From Clostridiales bacterium (GTDB lineage: Bacteria; Bacillota; Clostridia; Christensenellales; Aristaeellaceae), in contig SVGN01000011.1 of the NCBI GenBank assembly GCA_015056315.1, positions 1 through 62,707 on the forward strand: a stretch of DNA of 62,707 nucleotides, in the 5' to 3' direction. Made by a program: the position numbers and the translations under genes. Shown in pieces: positions 9,029 to 16,569 of this stretch; position 1 is the first letter of the stretch, and each line of letters starts with the position of its first letter. Below the pieces are notes generated by a model. That model was not told the origin of the DNA and ran no database searches. It saw only the letters and a list, made by a program, of their open reading frames with translations.

Positions 9029-10084
9029 TCAGAGCTTCTCCCCTGAGGCCTGCATATACACCGCCAGCATCCGGGCCACGAAGAACAGGATGGCGTACTC
9101 ATCATCCTGCCAGATGCGCAGCGTTTTCGGCTCGGCGCAGACCAGATAGCCGAAGGTCTCATCCTGGATCCCGATGCGGATGATCAGCACCGTTTCGAAT
9201 GCCCTCTCCCGGCACAGCGCATACATGCTGGGGGAACCGGCTTCGATGTTGCGGATCTCGTTGGTGGTGTAGAGATCCTCTTTGATCAGCTGCTCCAGAT
9301 CGGTCACCGGGCCCAGGGAAGCACCGGTGGAGACGCTGCGGAAGCAGGCATCCTGGCCAACGTAGTACAGGTCGGTGATGCGCATATCCCCGGTGAGGAT
9401 ATCCAGCATGGCCTTCAGCTTTGCCGACAGGGCGGAACGGGAATCGAACCGGGTGGAAAGCTCGTGAAAGATGGTGTATATGCTCCTGCCCACCAGCGCC
9501 TGCATGGTGATGTTCTTGTGCTTCTCCTCCACGTAGATGATGTAGCAGTTCCTGCCCTTGGTCTTGCCCCGGTAGAGGGTCTTATCCACCAGCGCGAAGA
9601 GAGAAGTGTAATCCTGCGCATCCTTGGGGTAGACGGCGCAGCCGATGGTACCGGTAATGAAGGGCTCGCAATCCTCCAGCATGATGTTCTTTCGGAGCAC
9701 ATTGAAGTTGGAATACAGCTTAATGAAGAAATTCTTGATATCGTCGTACGCCAGATCCCGGAGGTTGACGAACAGGAACTCATCACCGCCAAAGCGGCCC
9801 GCAACACCATAATCTGCAAGGTAACGTTCCAGATCGGCAGAAAAACCGGCCAGCACACCATCGCCGGTCTTGTGGCCGTAGGTATCGTTGATGAACTTGA
9901 AGTTATCCAGATCGATCAGCGCCAGCGAAAACGGTATTTCCCGCCGGATCAGATCCTGAATGAACTCTGTGATGTATTTTCTGGAAACCAGCCCCGTCAG
10001 GGAGTCGATCACGTTGGTAGCGTCTCCCGAGCGGAATATTTCTGCAAAGAACGGGTATTTGGCTAATTGCTCCCTGGTATACAT
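9029..10084 (-). CDS. GGDEF diguanylate cyclase with C-terminal GAF-like domain
   Basis: The 351-residue protein carries the signature GRFGGDEFLF within residues about 30-180, preceded by DSLTGLVSRK, so it has an intact active site for making cyclic di-GMP from two GTP. No RxxD inhibitory site is obvious to me. Residues about 200-345 look like a GAF-type sensor domain (LYYVGQDACFRSVS, ETVLIIRIGIQDETFGYLVC). The catalytic domain first and sensor last is the reverse of the usual order. No transmembrane segment is seen. I start at the ATG after GGAGGCACGA rather than at the TTG four codons earlier, which overlaps that ribosome site. It is a single-gene unit with its own promoter and terminator. 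Confidence 0.88.
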   Translation of the reverse strand: MYTREQLAKYPFFAEIFRSGDATNVIDSLTGLVSRKYITEFIQDLIRREIPFSLALIDLDNFKFINDTYGHKTGDGVLAGFSADLERYLADYGVAGRFGGDEFLFVNLRDLAYDDIKNFFIKLYSNFNVLRKNIMLEDCEPFITGTIGCAVYPKDAQDYTSLFALVDKTLYRGKTKGRNCYIIYVEEKHKNITMQALVGRSIYTIFHELSTRFDSRSALSAKLKAMLDILTGDMRITDLYYVGQDACFRSVSTGASLGPVTDLEQLIKEDLYTTNEIRNIEAGSPSMYALCRERAFETVLIIRIGIQDETFGYLVCAEPKTLRIWQDDEYAILFFVARMLAVYMQASGEKL

Positions 10085-10158
10085 TCGTGCCTCCAAAATA
10101 AAGCATTTTGCGGAAATGGGGTTACAAAATGCTGATGTATGCGAGTAGTGCTGGTAAC

Positions 10159-10187
10159 ATTATACTATATCCTTGCGTTCAAAACAA
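10159..10187 (-). promoter_or_regulatory. Promoter of the GGDEF gene
   Basis: Minus strand: TTGTTT at 10187-10182, 17-bp spacer, TATAAT at 10164-10159. The leader to the start codon is about 65 nt. Confidence 0.7.
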
Positions 10188-10249
10188 TGTTTTGTCACTT
10201 CTTATTGCGGAAGCAGTCTGTTGCTGAGGGGAGAGGGCTTTGCCGGCCC

Positions 10250-10290
10250 AAACAAAGCGCCTCCGACCCCACTGGGGAGCCGGAGGTGCT
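10250..10290 (-). terminator. Terminator of the dlt-like operon
   Basis: On the minus strand a long GC-rich stem with small mismatches (10290-10274 with 10270-10256) is followed by TTTGTTTG. It lies about 60 nt after the stop of the ligase gene. Confidence 0.7.
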
Positions 10291-10348
10291 GATGTATTCG
10301 CTTGGTCGCACCACGGAATGGGGGAGAGGGCGCATGCCCTTCTCTGCA

Positions 10349-11827
10349 TCAGGCGTAGGTGGCGATCATCTGCTTGCGGTCGATCTTGCCGTTGAAGGTC
10401 TTCATGATCTCGTCGATCACAACGATCTGCTTGGGCATCTTGTAGGGCTCCAGGTTCTTGGCGATGGTCTCGCGAATGGCGGCCTCGTCCAGCTCGTAGC
10501 CTTCCTTCAGCACCACCAGCAGCTTCAGGGCAGCATTGCCGCCGCGGCTGATGGGAATGAGCAGGCACTCGTCCACGCAATCCACGCGCATGACCACTTC
10601 TTCCACCTCTACGGGAGCTACCTTGAAGCCGCCCAGGTTGATGGTGTCGTTGCTGCGGCCTACCAGCAGCAATTCGCCGTTGGGGGCAAAGTAGCACAGG
10701 TCGCTCATTACCAGCATGCCGTTCTTGAGGGCCTTGGCGGTCTGCTCGGGCTCGTTCCAGTAGCCCTGCATAACAGACTTGCTGCGGATGGCCACCAGGC
10801 CGGGATCCTGCGCGGTAGCATTGTGCTTCTCGTTGCCATCCTCATCCAGCAGCACGATCTCGCTGTAGGAGTTGGGCTTGCCGACGCTGCCGGTGTAGGA
10901 GGAACCGCCGGAGACGCAGAACTCATCCGTGCAGACAACGCCTACCTCGGAGCAGCCGAAGCAGTTGTACATATACACATTGGGCATCAGCTTGCGCATC
11001 TTTTCCTTGTCGGGCTCCGGGTAAGCAGTGGAGCTGGAGTAGATGAAGCGCAGCTGATCCTTCAGCTCCTCCAGGTTCTTGGTGGCGATGGTCAGCAGCA
11101 TATGGATGGCAGAGGGGGGCAGATACAGGGAGGTAACGTTGTGGTCGTGGATGGTCTTGAAGTATTGCTTGATGTTGCGGAAGCCCTCCAGCAGTACGGC
11201 GGTGCTGCCCACTGCCATGGCAATGTGCACCTTGCGCAGACCGGCGGCGTGGTTCATGGGGGTGGGGATCAGCCACACGTTATCGGGCTGGATGTTGGTG
11301 GTCTCGATGCCGGCCAGGGCAATGTTCACCTGGTTGGCATAGGAGACCATAACGCCCTTGCTCTTGCCGGTAGTGCCGGTGGTGAAGAGAATCTCCGCCA
11401 GACCGTTGGAGTCGATATCGGGGGCCTGGAAGGTGTCTTCCTTGGCCAAAAACTCGGGCAGCATGCTGCTCAGGGCCCAGCCGCCGGGCAGATCCTCGCG
11501 GGTCTCCAGACTTACCATATAGGGCGTCTCCAGCTCCTTGGCGATCTCCATGATGCGGTTGCTGGGGGTGTTCTTCTCAACGGGTACGAATACGGCACCC
11601 AGCAGCTGAATGCCGTACCACAGGTACACGTAAGGGAGGATGTGGTCAGCCTCCACAATGATGCGGTCGCCGGCCTTGATGCCCTTCTCCTGCAGGTAGA
11701 GGGCGGCCTTGCGGTTGTTCAGGGCCAATTCGGCATAGGTGCAGCGCTGGTCGTTTACGATCAGGGCTACAGCCTCCGGCTTTTCCTTGGCAAAGTGCTG
11801 GATCATCAGCGCAATAGACTTAAGCAT
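10349..11827 (-). CDS. DltA-like adenylating ligase (acyl-CoA-synthetase superfamily)
   Basis: The 492-residue protein belongs to the ANL superfamily. The P-loop EILFTTGTTGKSKGVMVS (about 126-143) and the C-terminal catalytic lysine motif FNGKIDRKQM are present. Such enzymes activate a carboxylate as its adenylate and load it onto a carrier protein. With the carrier, MBOAT and SGNH genes in the same operon, the layout parallels dltABCD, which D-alanylates teichoic acids. The gene order (carrier, MBOAT, SGNH, ligase) differs from classical dltABCD, so the acyl group (D-alanine or another small acid) is unproven. AGGAGG precedes the ATG; the gap from the previous gene is 14 nt. Confidence 0.82.
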   Translation of the reverse strand: MLKSIALMIQHFAKEKPEAVALIVNDQRCTYAELALNNRKAALYLQEKGIKAGDRIIVEADHILPYVYLWYGIQLLGAVFVPVEKNTPSNRIMEIAKELETPYMVSLETREDLPGGWALSSMLPEFLAKEDTFQAPDIDSNGLAEILFTTGTTGKSKGVMVSYANQVNIALAGIETTNIQPDNVWLIPTPMNHAAGLRKVHIAMAVGSTAVLLEGFRNIKQYFKTIHDHNVTSLYLPPSAIHMLLTIATKNLEELKDQLRFIYSSSTAYPEPDKEKMRKLMPNVYMYNCFGCSEVGVVCTDEFCVSGGSSYTGSVGKPNSYSEIVLLDEDGNEKHNATAQDPGLVAIRSKSVMQGYWNEPEQTAKALKNGMLVMSDLCYFAPNGELLLVGRSNDTINLGGFKVAPVEVEEVVMRVDCVDECLLIPISRGGNAALKLLVVLKEGYELDEAAIRETIAKNLEPYKMPKQIVVIDEIMKTFNGKIDRKQMIATYA

Positions 11828-11841
11828 GGTATCCTCCTGTT

Positions 11842-12921
11842 TTACTTCGAGTTCTTCTTTATCCAGCTGTTCAGGCGTTTGTTTACGCCATTCCAGACTT
11901 CCTTAAAGGTGGGATCCTCCCGGTGGTCGGGTAGGTCGTAATATTTGTCCAGGTAGGCAGCAAACACATCAGTGAACTTTTTGGCACCGCCGGCGTTCAC
12001 GTGGCCTTCGTCATAGAAGTCGGTCTGGGGATCCAAATCAACGGCCAACTCGTGGCCTGCATCGGAGAGCTCGAAGGTAACGTAGTCGATACCGTTTGTA
12101 TCCAAAATGGAAAGGATGTTGTTGACGCGGCCCATTTCCAGTTCGGGGAAGAACTTGGGGCTTACAACGAACAGCGCGTTCAGATCCTTCTTCTTGATGT
12201 AGTCGATCACTTCGTAAAGAGCCTCTTCGGCGATCGGGTCCAGATCCTCGATCAGGCCCACGGGGTACTCCACAGGCTCCTGAGGCTCTGCCTTGAAGGA
12301 AAGCGACTTGCTGGTAAAGAAACCGCCGTAAACGTGCGGCAGGCTGCCAATGTGATTATCGAAAGAATAGTCATCTTCGCTCCAGATGCTGTGGTACTTG
12401 ATAAAGGGGAAGAGGTAGGTGAGCCCCCAATCGTCGTACCCGGGGTAGTTGATGGAGCGGATGGTCTTCGCGGCCTTGAAGCAGCCCTTGATGCGGTTGA
12501 TGGAGAAGAAGTCCATCGAGTTGAGCAGTCTGCGGGCACGGGCATCCATAACGGAGCCCTTGTAGTTGCTCTGAATAAAACCGCGAACGTCGAACAGGAA
12601 CAGCTCAGGATCCTGATAGGTCAACGCTTCATCAATGACTGTGGTATACATCCAGCCGGGCAGCGCATCTGTGCTGAGGGGGTAGATCACGTAGCCATAA
12701 TCTTCGTACGCGCGGGAGGTGATCCAGAAGCGGTCGGCAGCGCTGGTACCGATAAAGACACCGTCTACCGTGCCTTTGGGGAGAGTTCTGTAGGTGTAGA
12801 GGCGCTTGTCGTAGACATGGCTATTCTTGCCTTCAAACAGATCGCTCAGCACCACAAGGAGGGCGAAAACGATCAGAAAAAACACAATACAACGGATGAT
12901 GACCTTTGCTTTTGCTTTCAT
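11842..12921 (-). CDS. Membrane-anchored SGNH/DltD-like protein
   Basis: The 359-residue protein has an N-terminal membrane anchor (about residues 7-26, CIVFFLIVFALLVVL), with the rest predicted outside the membrane. A GDSL/SGNH-type serine lies in FIGTSAADRF, and the late Asp-His pair in FYDEGHVNAGGAKKF matches the family D-x-x-H motif. DltD and AlgX/AlgJ proteins of this fold work with MBOAT acyltransferases to place acyl groups on cell-envelope polymers. The gene sits directly between the MBOAT and ligase genes, which supports such a partnership. The ribosome site is AAAGGAAAGGTG. Confidence 0.78.
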   Translation of the reverse strand: MKAKAKVIIRCIVFFLIVFALLVVLSDLFEGKNSHVYDKRLYTYRTLPKGTVDGVFIGTSAADRFWITSRAYEDYGYVIYPLSTDALPGWMYTTVIDEALTYQDPELFLFDVRGFIQSNYKGSVMDARARRLLNSMDFFSINRIKGCFKAAKTIRSINYPGYDDWGLTYLFPFIKYHSIWSEDDYSFDNHIGSLPHVYGGFFTSKSLSFKAEPQEPVEYPVGLIEDLDPIAEEALYEVIDYIKKKDLNALFVVSPKFFPELEMGRVNNILSILDTNGIDYVTFELSDAGHELAVDLDPQTDFYDEGHVNAGGAKKFTDVFAAYLDKYYDLPDHREDPTFKEVWNGVNKRLNSWIKKNSK

Positions 12922-12939
12922 CTCAATCTCACCTTTCCT

Positions 12940-14547
12940 TTAGAATTGGCCGTAGATAAAGGCGCTTGCATCATATTCGGGGCCGTAGATGCCAAATACC
13001 AACACGAATACCAGCAGACCCAACACCAGTGCCCAGCGGTACAGGATGTTCTGCTTGGCAATGGTCTCGCGCATCTTCATGCCGCTTTCGCGCAGTACGC
13101 CGACCACGATCAGGACCAGGATGGCGATGAAGAGGATGAACATTTCCTTTTCGCCTACGCCATAGGTGAAGATCGTTCCATCGAGACCGAAAATGAAATC
13201 CAGATCCCAGGAGGTGAACAGGGCCTTGATCATCTTCAGCGCGTCGCGGATGGAGGGCGCCTTTACGATGATACGGGAGATGCACAGCAGGCCGAAGGTA
13301 CGGATCATCTGGAAGACGCGGAAGCTGAACGCCTGGGTGTTGATGTGCAGCTTCTCTGCCAGCTTGTTGTACAGAGGCTGCAGCGCAACGCTGGAGGAGA
13401 TCAGCAGGGCGTTGTAGAGGCCGTTGATGATGTATCTCCAGCTGAGGCCGTGCCAGATACCGATCAGGAAGAAGACCACCAGCGGAGCGGCAACGGAGGG
13501 TACGATCTTACCGGCATGGCTGCCAAAACGCTTACGGAAACTCTTGCTGACAGCAGTAACGGGCTTGGAGAGCATGATGGGGTAGAAGACGAACTCTCTC
13601 ATCCATGCGCCCAGAGACATATGCCATCTGCGCCAGAAATCGCCCATGGAGGTGGCGAAGAAGGGCTGCTCAAAGTTGACGGGCAGATCGATGCCCAGCA
13701 TCTGTGCAGCACCGCGGGTGATGTCGATGCCGCCGCCGAAGTCGCAATAGATCTGGAAGGAGTAAGCCAGCACGCCAAAGAAAATGTGGGAGCCGGTGTA
13801 ATTGCTGAAGCCTGCGGCAAATACTGTGCGGGCGATGGCAGCTACACGGTCGGCGATCACAAGTTTCTTAAAGAAGCCCCAAAGCATCAGCTGGGCACCG
13901 AACTTGAGGTTGTTGTACTCAAACTTGTGCGGGCTCTTGAGCTGGTTGCCCACATCGCCGTAGCGGAACAGAGGGCCCTGAATGATGGAGGGGAAGAAGG
14001 AAACGAACAAAGCAAACTTGCCCACGTTCTTCTCGGCAGCGATCTTGCCGCGGCCTACATCGATCAGGTAACCGATGGAGTTGAAGGTGTAGTAAGAAAG
14101 CCCGAGGGGGGCCAGCACATTCACAAAGGGGATGGAAGCATCCCAGTGGAACAACGCAAACACACGGTTGATGTTTTCAACAAAGAAACCCAGGTACTTG
14201 AAGTAAGCAAGCACACACAGGTTGAACAGCACCGTCAGCACCTGGATCACATGGATGCGCTTGGCGGCAGCTTTTTTTGCTTCGCGCTTCTGGTCTTTGG
14301 TCAGGGAATCGCCGGCGGCATCGATGGCTGCCTGCCCCTTGTCACGGATCTTCTGCATCCAACGACCGGCACCGTAGGTGATCAGCGTGGTGCCGATGAT
14401 GTAGACAACATGTTCAATGCCGGAAAAAAGATAAAAAGCATAGCTGGCGATCAGCAGTACGACCCATTGCACCTTTTTGGGCACAACATAATAAGCCAGT
14501 ACAACGATGGCCAAAAACGCAAGAAAACTGAAGGAAGATAACGCCAT
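12940..14547 (-). CDS. MBOAT-family O-acyltransferase (DltB/AlgI-like)
   Basis: The 535-residue polytopic membrane protein has the MBOAT signature: QIYCDFGGGIDITRG, FWRRWHMSLGAWMREFVFYP and the conserved histidine in LIGIWHGLSWRYIINGLYN. Family members move an acyl group from a cytoplasmic carrier across the membrane to a polysaccharide or teichoic acid. It follows the carrier-protein gene by 74 nt and precedes the SGNH gene by 18 nt, so one polycistronic message is likely. AGAGG precedes the ATG. Confidence 0.9.
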   Translation of the reverse strand: MALSSFSFLAFLAIVVLAYYVVPKKVQWVVLLIASYAFYLFSGIEHVVYIIGTTLITYGAGRWMQKIRDKGQAAIDAAGDSLTKDQKREAKKAAAKRIHVIQVLTVLFNLCVLAYFKYLGFFVENINRVFALFHWDASIPFVNVLAPLGLSYYTFNSIGYLIDVGRGKIAAEKNVGKFALFVSFFPSIIQGPLFRYGDVGNQLKSPHKFEYNNLKFGAQLMLWGFFKKLVIADRVAAIARTVFAAGFSNYTGSHIFFGVLAYSFQIYCDFGGGIDITRGAAQMLGIDLPVNFEQPFFATSMGDFWRRWHMSLGAWMREFVFYPIMLSKPVTAVSKSFRKRFGSHAGKIVPSVAAPLVVFFLIGIWHGLSWRYIINGLYNALLISSSVALQPLYNKLAEKLHINTQAFSFRVFQMIRTFGLLCISRIIVKAPSIRDALKMIKALFTSWDLDFIFGLDGTIFTYGVGEKEMFILFIAILVLIVVGVLRESGMKMRETIAKQNILYRWALVLGLLVFVLVFGIYGPEYDASAFIYGQF

Positions 14548-14621
14548 ACCTGCACCTCTTCTATAAACCTGTGTATGTTATTTTCTGCGATTCGTAGGTA
14601 AACCGTAGAGAAAAGCCGGGA

Positions 14622-14852
14622 TCAGGCTTCGTCCATGATGCGCTCGACCAGAGCCAGCATAGCCTGTACGCTGTTGAAGTTTTCGGGTTCCATATCCTCG
14701 GCGGTGATGGTGATGTCGTAAGCATCGCAGAGCTCGGCTACGATAGATACGATATCGAAGCTGTCGAGAATGCCGTCGTCGATCAGTTTGGTCTCATTTT
14801 CGAAGTCGATGTCGCTGCGGATAGACTTGAGGATCTCCAGAATCTTTTCCAT
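14622..14852 (-). CDS. Acyl carrier protein (DltC-like)
   Basis: The 76-residue acidic four-helix carrier has the phosphopantetheine attachment serine in GILDSFDIV (Ser31). The D-S-F/L/M core is shared by ACP and DltC. It is the first gene of the dlt-like operon, so it should carry the acyl group that the ligase activates and the MBOAT transfers. The ribosome site is AAGGAG, 12 nt before the ATG. A perfect palindrome lies between promoter and start. Confidence 0.9.
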   Translation of the reverse strand: MEKILEILKSIRSDIDFENETKLIDDGILDSFDIVSIVAELCDAYDITITAEDMEPENFNSVQAMLALVERIMDEA

Positions 14853-14887
14853 GATTGTGTTCGCTCCTTAATGATCATTTCGATTGA

Positions 14888-14901
14888 GTGCAAATTTGCA
14901 C
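14888..14901. promoter_or_regulatory. Perfect 14-bp palindrome, probable operator
   Basis: GTGCAAATTTGCAC is fully self-complementary. It lies 8 bp downstream of the -10 box, at the expected transcription start of the dlt-like operon, where a bound dimer would block transcription. The regulator is not identifiable here. Confidence 0.6.
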
Positions 14902-14909
14902 CAAGATTA

Positions 14910-14938
14910 ATTATAACAAATGTAACAGTGTTTTTCAA
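14910..14938 (-). promoter_or_regulatory. Promoter of the dlt-like operon
   Basis: Minus strand: TTGAAA at 14938-14933, 17-bp spacer, TATAAT at 14915-14910. Confidence 0.82.
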
Positions 14939-15257
14939 CTGTATTGTACGCTTTATGAATACAATTTTGTATGCTGTGCATTGCACCGTTCCGGCTTCTT
15001 TGTATGGCTGGAAGACAGATTGTGCACGGGTTTGCGGCTTTCGTTCCTGAAAATGATATGCCATATTCCGGCGTTGGTGGTCATCATTTTCAGAACAGGC
15101 AGCCACAGCTTTTTTCCTTTGGTATGGCCGTTGCGGCAGAAAGCCCTCTTCCCCTCCCCAACAGTTTTTGGTATACTTGATCCGATCCCCGGCAGGTTTT
15201 TCCTGCCCTGATCCGTTCTATCCATAGCCATACCACAAACGCCGGAGGAAGACCTGC
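14939..15257. other. Intergenic region between divergent units
   Basis: No gene is supported in these 319 bp. An inverted repeat, ATACAA-TT-TTGTAT (14959-14972), lies just upstream of the dlt-like -35 box and could be a second regulator site. A TATACT at 15172-15177 may be the -10 box for the SH3 gene, but I see no good -35 partner. Confidence 0.5.
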
Positions 15258-16319
15258 ATGAAGAAAACAATGTTGCTTTTGACCGCCGCCTTATGCCTGC
15301 TCACCCTGCTGCTGCCGTACCGGGCCTGCGCTGCCGTGCAGACCGCCTATGTGAACGGCGGCGATGCAGACAGGGTGCATCTGCGCGCTGCCCCCTCCAC
15401 AGAGGCGGATTCTCTGGGCCTGTACTTTACAGGTGTTCCGCTCCTCTGCCACACCGATCCCTCTGCCGAATGGGTGTATGTGACCATCGGGCAGGCGAAT
15501 GGCTATATGATGAGCCGCTATGTGTACAGCGGCCCGGAGCCGGAAACGGTGCCCATCGTGCAGTACAAGGGCTATGTAAGCACCTCCGGCGGTACGGCTC
15601 TGTATGCGGCACCTGCCGCGGAGGCAGACACCATCACGGCGCTCAAGGACGGGATGCTGCTCATTGTGCTGGGCGAGACGGCGGATCACCGGTACTATGT
15701 GTACCGGGATGGTCTTTGCGGCTATGTGCCTGCTGCGGCGGTCACGCTGGAGGGCCGGGTGGAGGAGCCGGTGCGCTGCGGCTATGCTGCGCCGGAGCTC
15801 CGCACACTGGAGCCCCGCTTTGATGCGGTGCTGTTTGAAGGGGAACGCTTCTGGCACGATCAGGTTTCGGCCTATGTAACGCTCAGTGAGCTTTCTGCCC
15901 TGTACGATGGTCAGCCGGTCGCTTTTCCTGTCTATACCTGTCTGGATGTGGATCGGGATGGCGATGAAGAACTGGTGCTGTGGCAGACCGTGGGCATGGA
16001 CGAGTACTTCGGCTTTCTGGTGCTGGATGCGGCCGACAGCACTGTGTACGGCTACGAGGTGGGCTACCGGGGCATGAACGAACTGAAGGCGGATGGCACC
16101 TTTTCGTTTTCTTCCAGTGCTTTCGAGAGCGGCTTCGGCTATGCCCGGCTGGATGGCCGGTTCGGGATCATCGCCGTTGCCGAATCCTGCTATGATGAGG
16201 AGGAGATCCGTTACTACCGGAACGGTGAAGCGATCCCGGAGGAGGTTTTCCGTGTTCTGCTGGAGGAGCAGAGCAACAAGCCCTCCGCTTCCTGGTACCC
16301 GTTGGTTTTGGCAAGATAG
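15258..16319 (+). CDS. Secreted protein with two bacterial SH3-like domains
   Basis: The 353-residue protein starts at an ATG 8 nt after GGAGGAAG. It has a Sec signal peptide (KKTMLLLTAALCLLTLLLPY) ending near ACAA (residue 26). Residues about 30-95 and 100-165 resemble bacterial SH3 domains (VHLRAAPSTEADSL, TALYAAPAAEADTI), which usually bind cell-wall peptides. The C-terminal half (about 185-350) includes CLDVDRDGDEELVLW, an Asp-rich calcium-binding-like loop, and has no function I recognise. It is monocistronic, between the dlt-like promoter and a terminator. Confidence 0.75.
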   Translation: MKKTMLLLTAALCLLTLLLPYRACAAVQTAYVNGGDADRVHLRAAPSTEADSLGLYFTGVPLLCHTDPSAEWVYVTIGQANGYMMSRYVYSGPEPETVPIVQYKGYVSTSGGTALYAAPAAEADTITALKDGMLLIVLGETADHRYYVYRDGLCGYVPAAAVTLEGRVEEPVRCGYAAPELRTLEPRFDAVLFEGERFWHDQVSAYVTLSELSALYDGQPVAFPVYTCLDVDRDGDEELVLWQTVGMDEYFGFLVLDAADSTVYGYEVGYRGMNELKADGTFSFSSSAFESGFGYARLDGRFGIIAVAESCYDEEEIRYYRNGEAIPEEVFRVLLEEQSNKPSASWYPLVLAR

Positions 16320-16406
16320 ATCCGCAGCGGCGAGGTACGCCGCAGAACCCCGGTACTGCTACGGCATCGGGCTCACAGCAAGAAAACAAGGTGTTATTGC
16401 GCCTGC

Positions 16407-16446
16407 AGCACGTCGGAGCACGCATTGCTCCGGCGTGTTCTGTTTA
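16407..16446 (+). terminator. Terminator after the SH3 gene
   Basis: A 14-nt arm at 16407-16420 pairs with 16426-16439 (one G-U pair and a fraying end), followed by CTGTTTATTT. Confidence 0.7.
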
Positions 16447-16469
16447 TTTGCAAGCAACCGTTTTTTCCA

Positions 16470-16498
16470 TTGACAGGCCCGGGCTGTCTTTCTATAAT
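16470..16498 (+). promoter_or_regulatory. Promoter of the GH3 gene
   Basis: TTGACA (16470-16475), 17-bp spacer, TATAAT (16493-16498). Both hexamers match the consensus exactly. Confidence 0.9.
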
Positions 16499-16569
16499 GT
16501 ACCAAAACGAGCGTGAAAACCATATATCCACGGTGGAGTTTTTTTCACGAAGAAGGGAGCATTCGCTGT

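Noticed and set aside
9029..10096. TTG start at 10096 for the GGDEF gene
   Set aside because: The TTG overlaps the ribosome site itself (TTGGAGG); the ATG four codons later has normal spacing.
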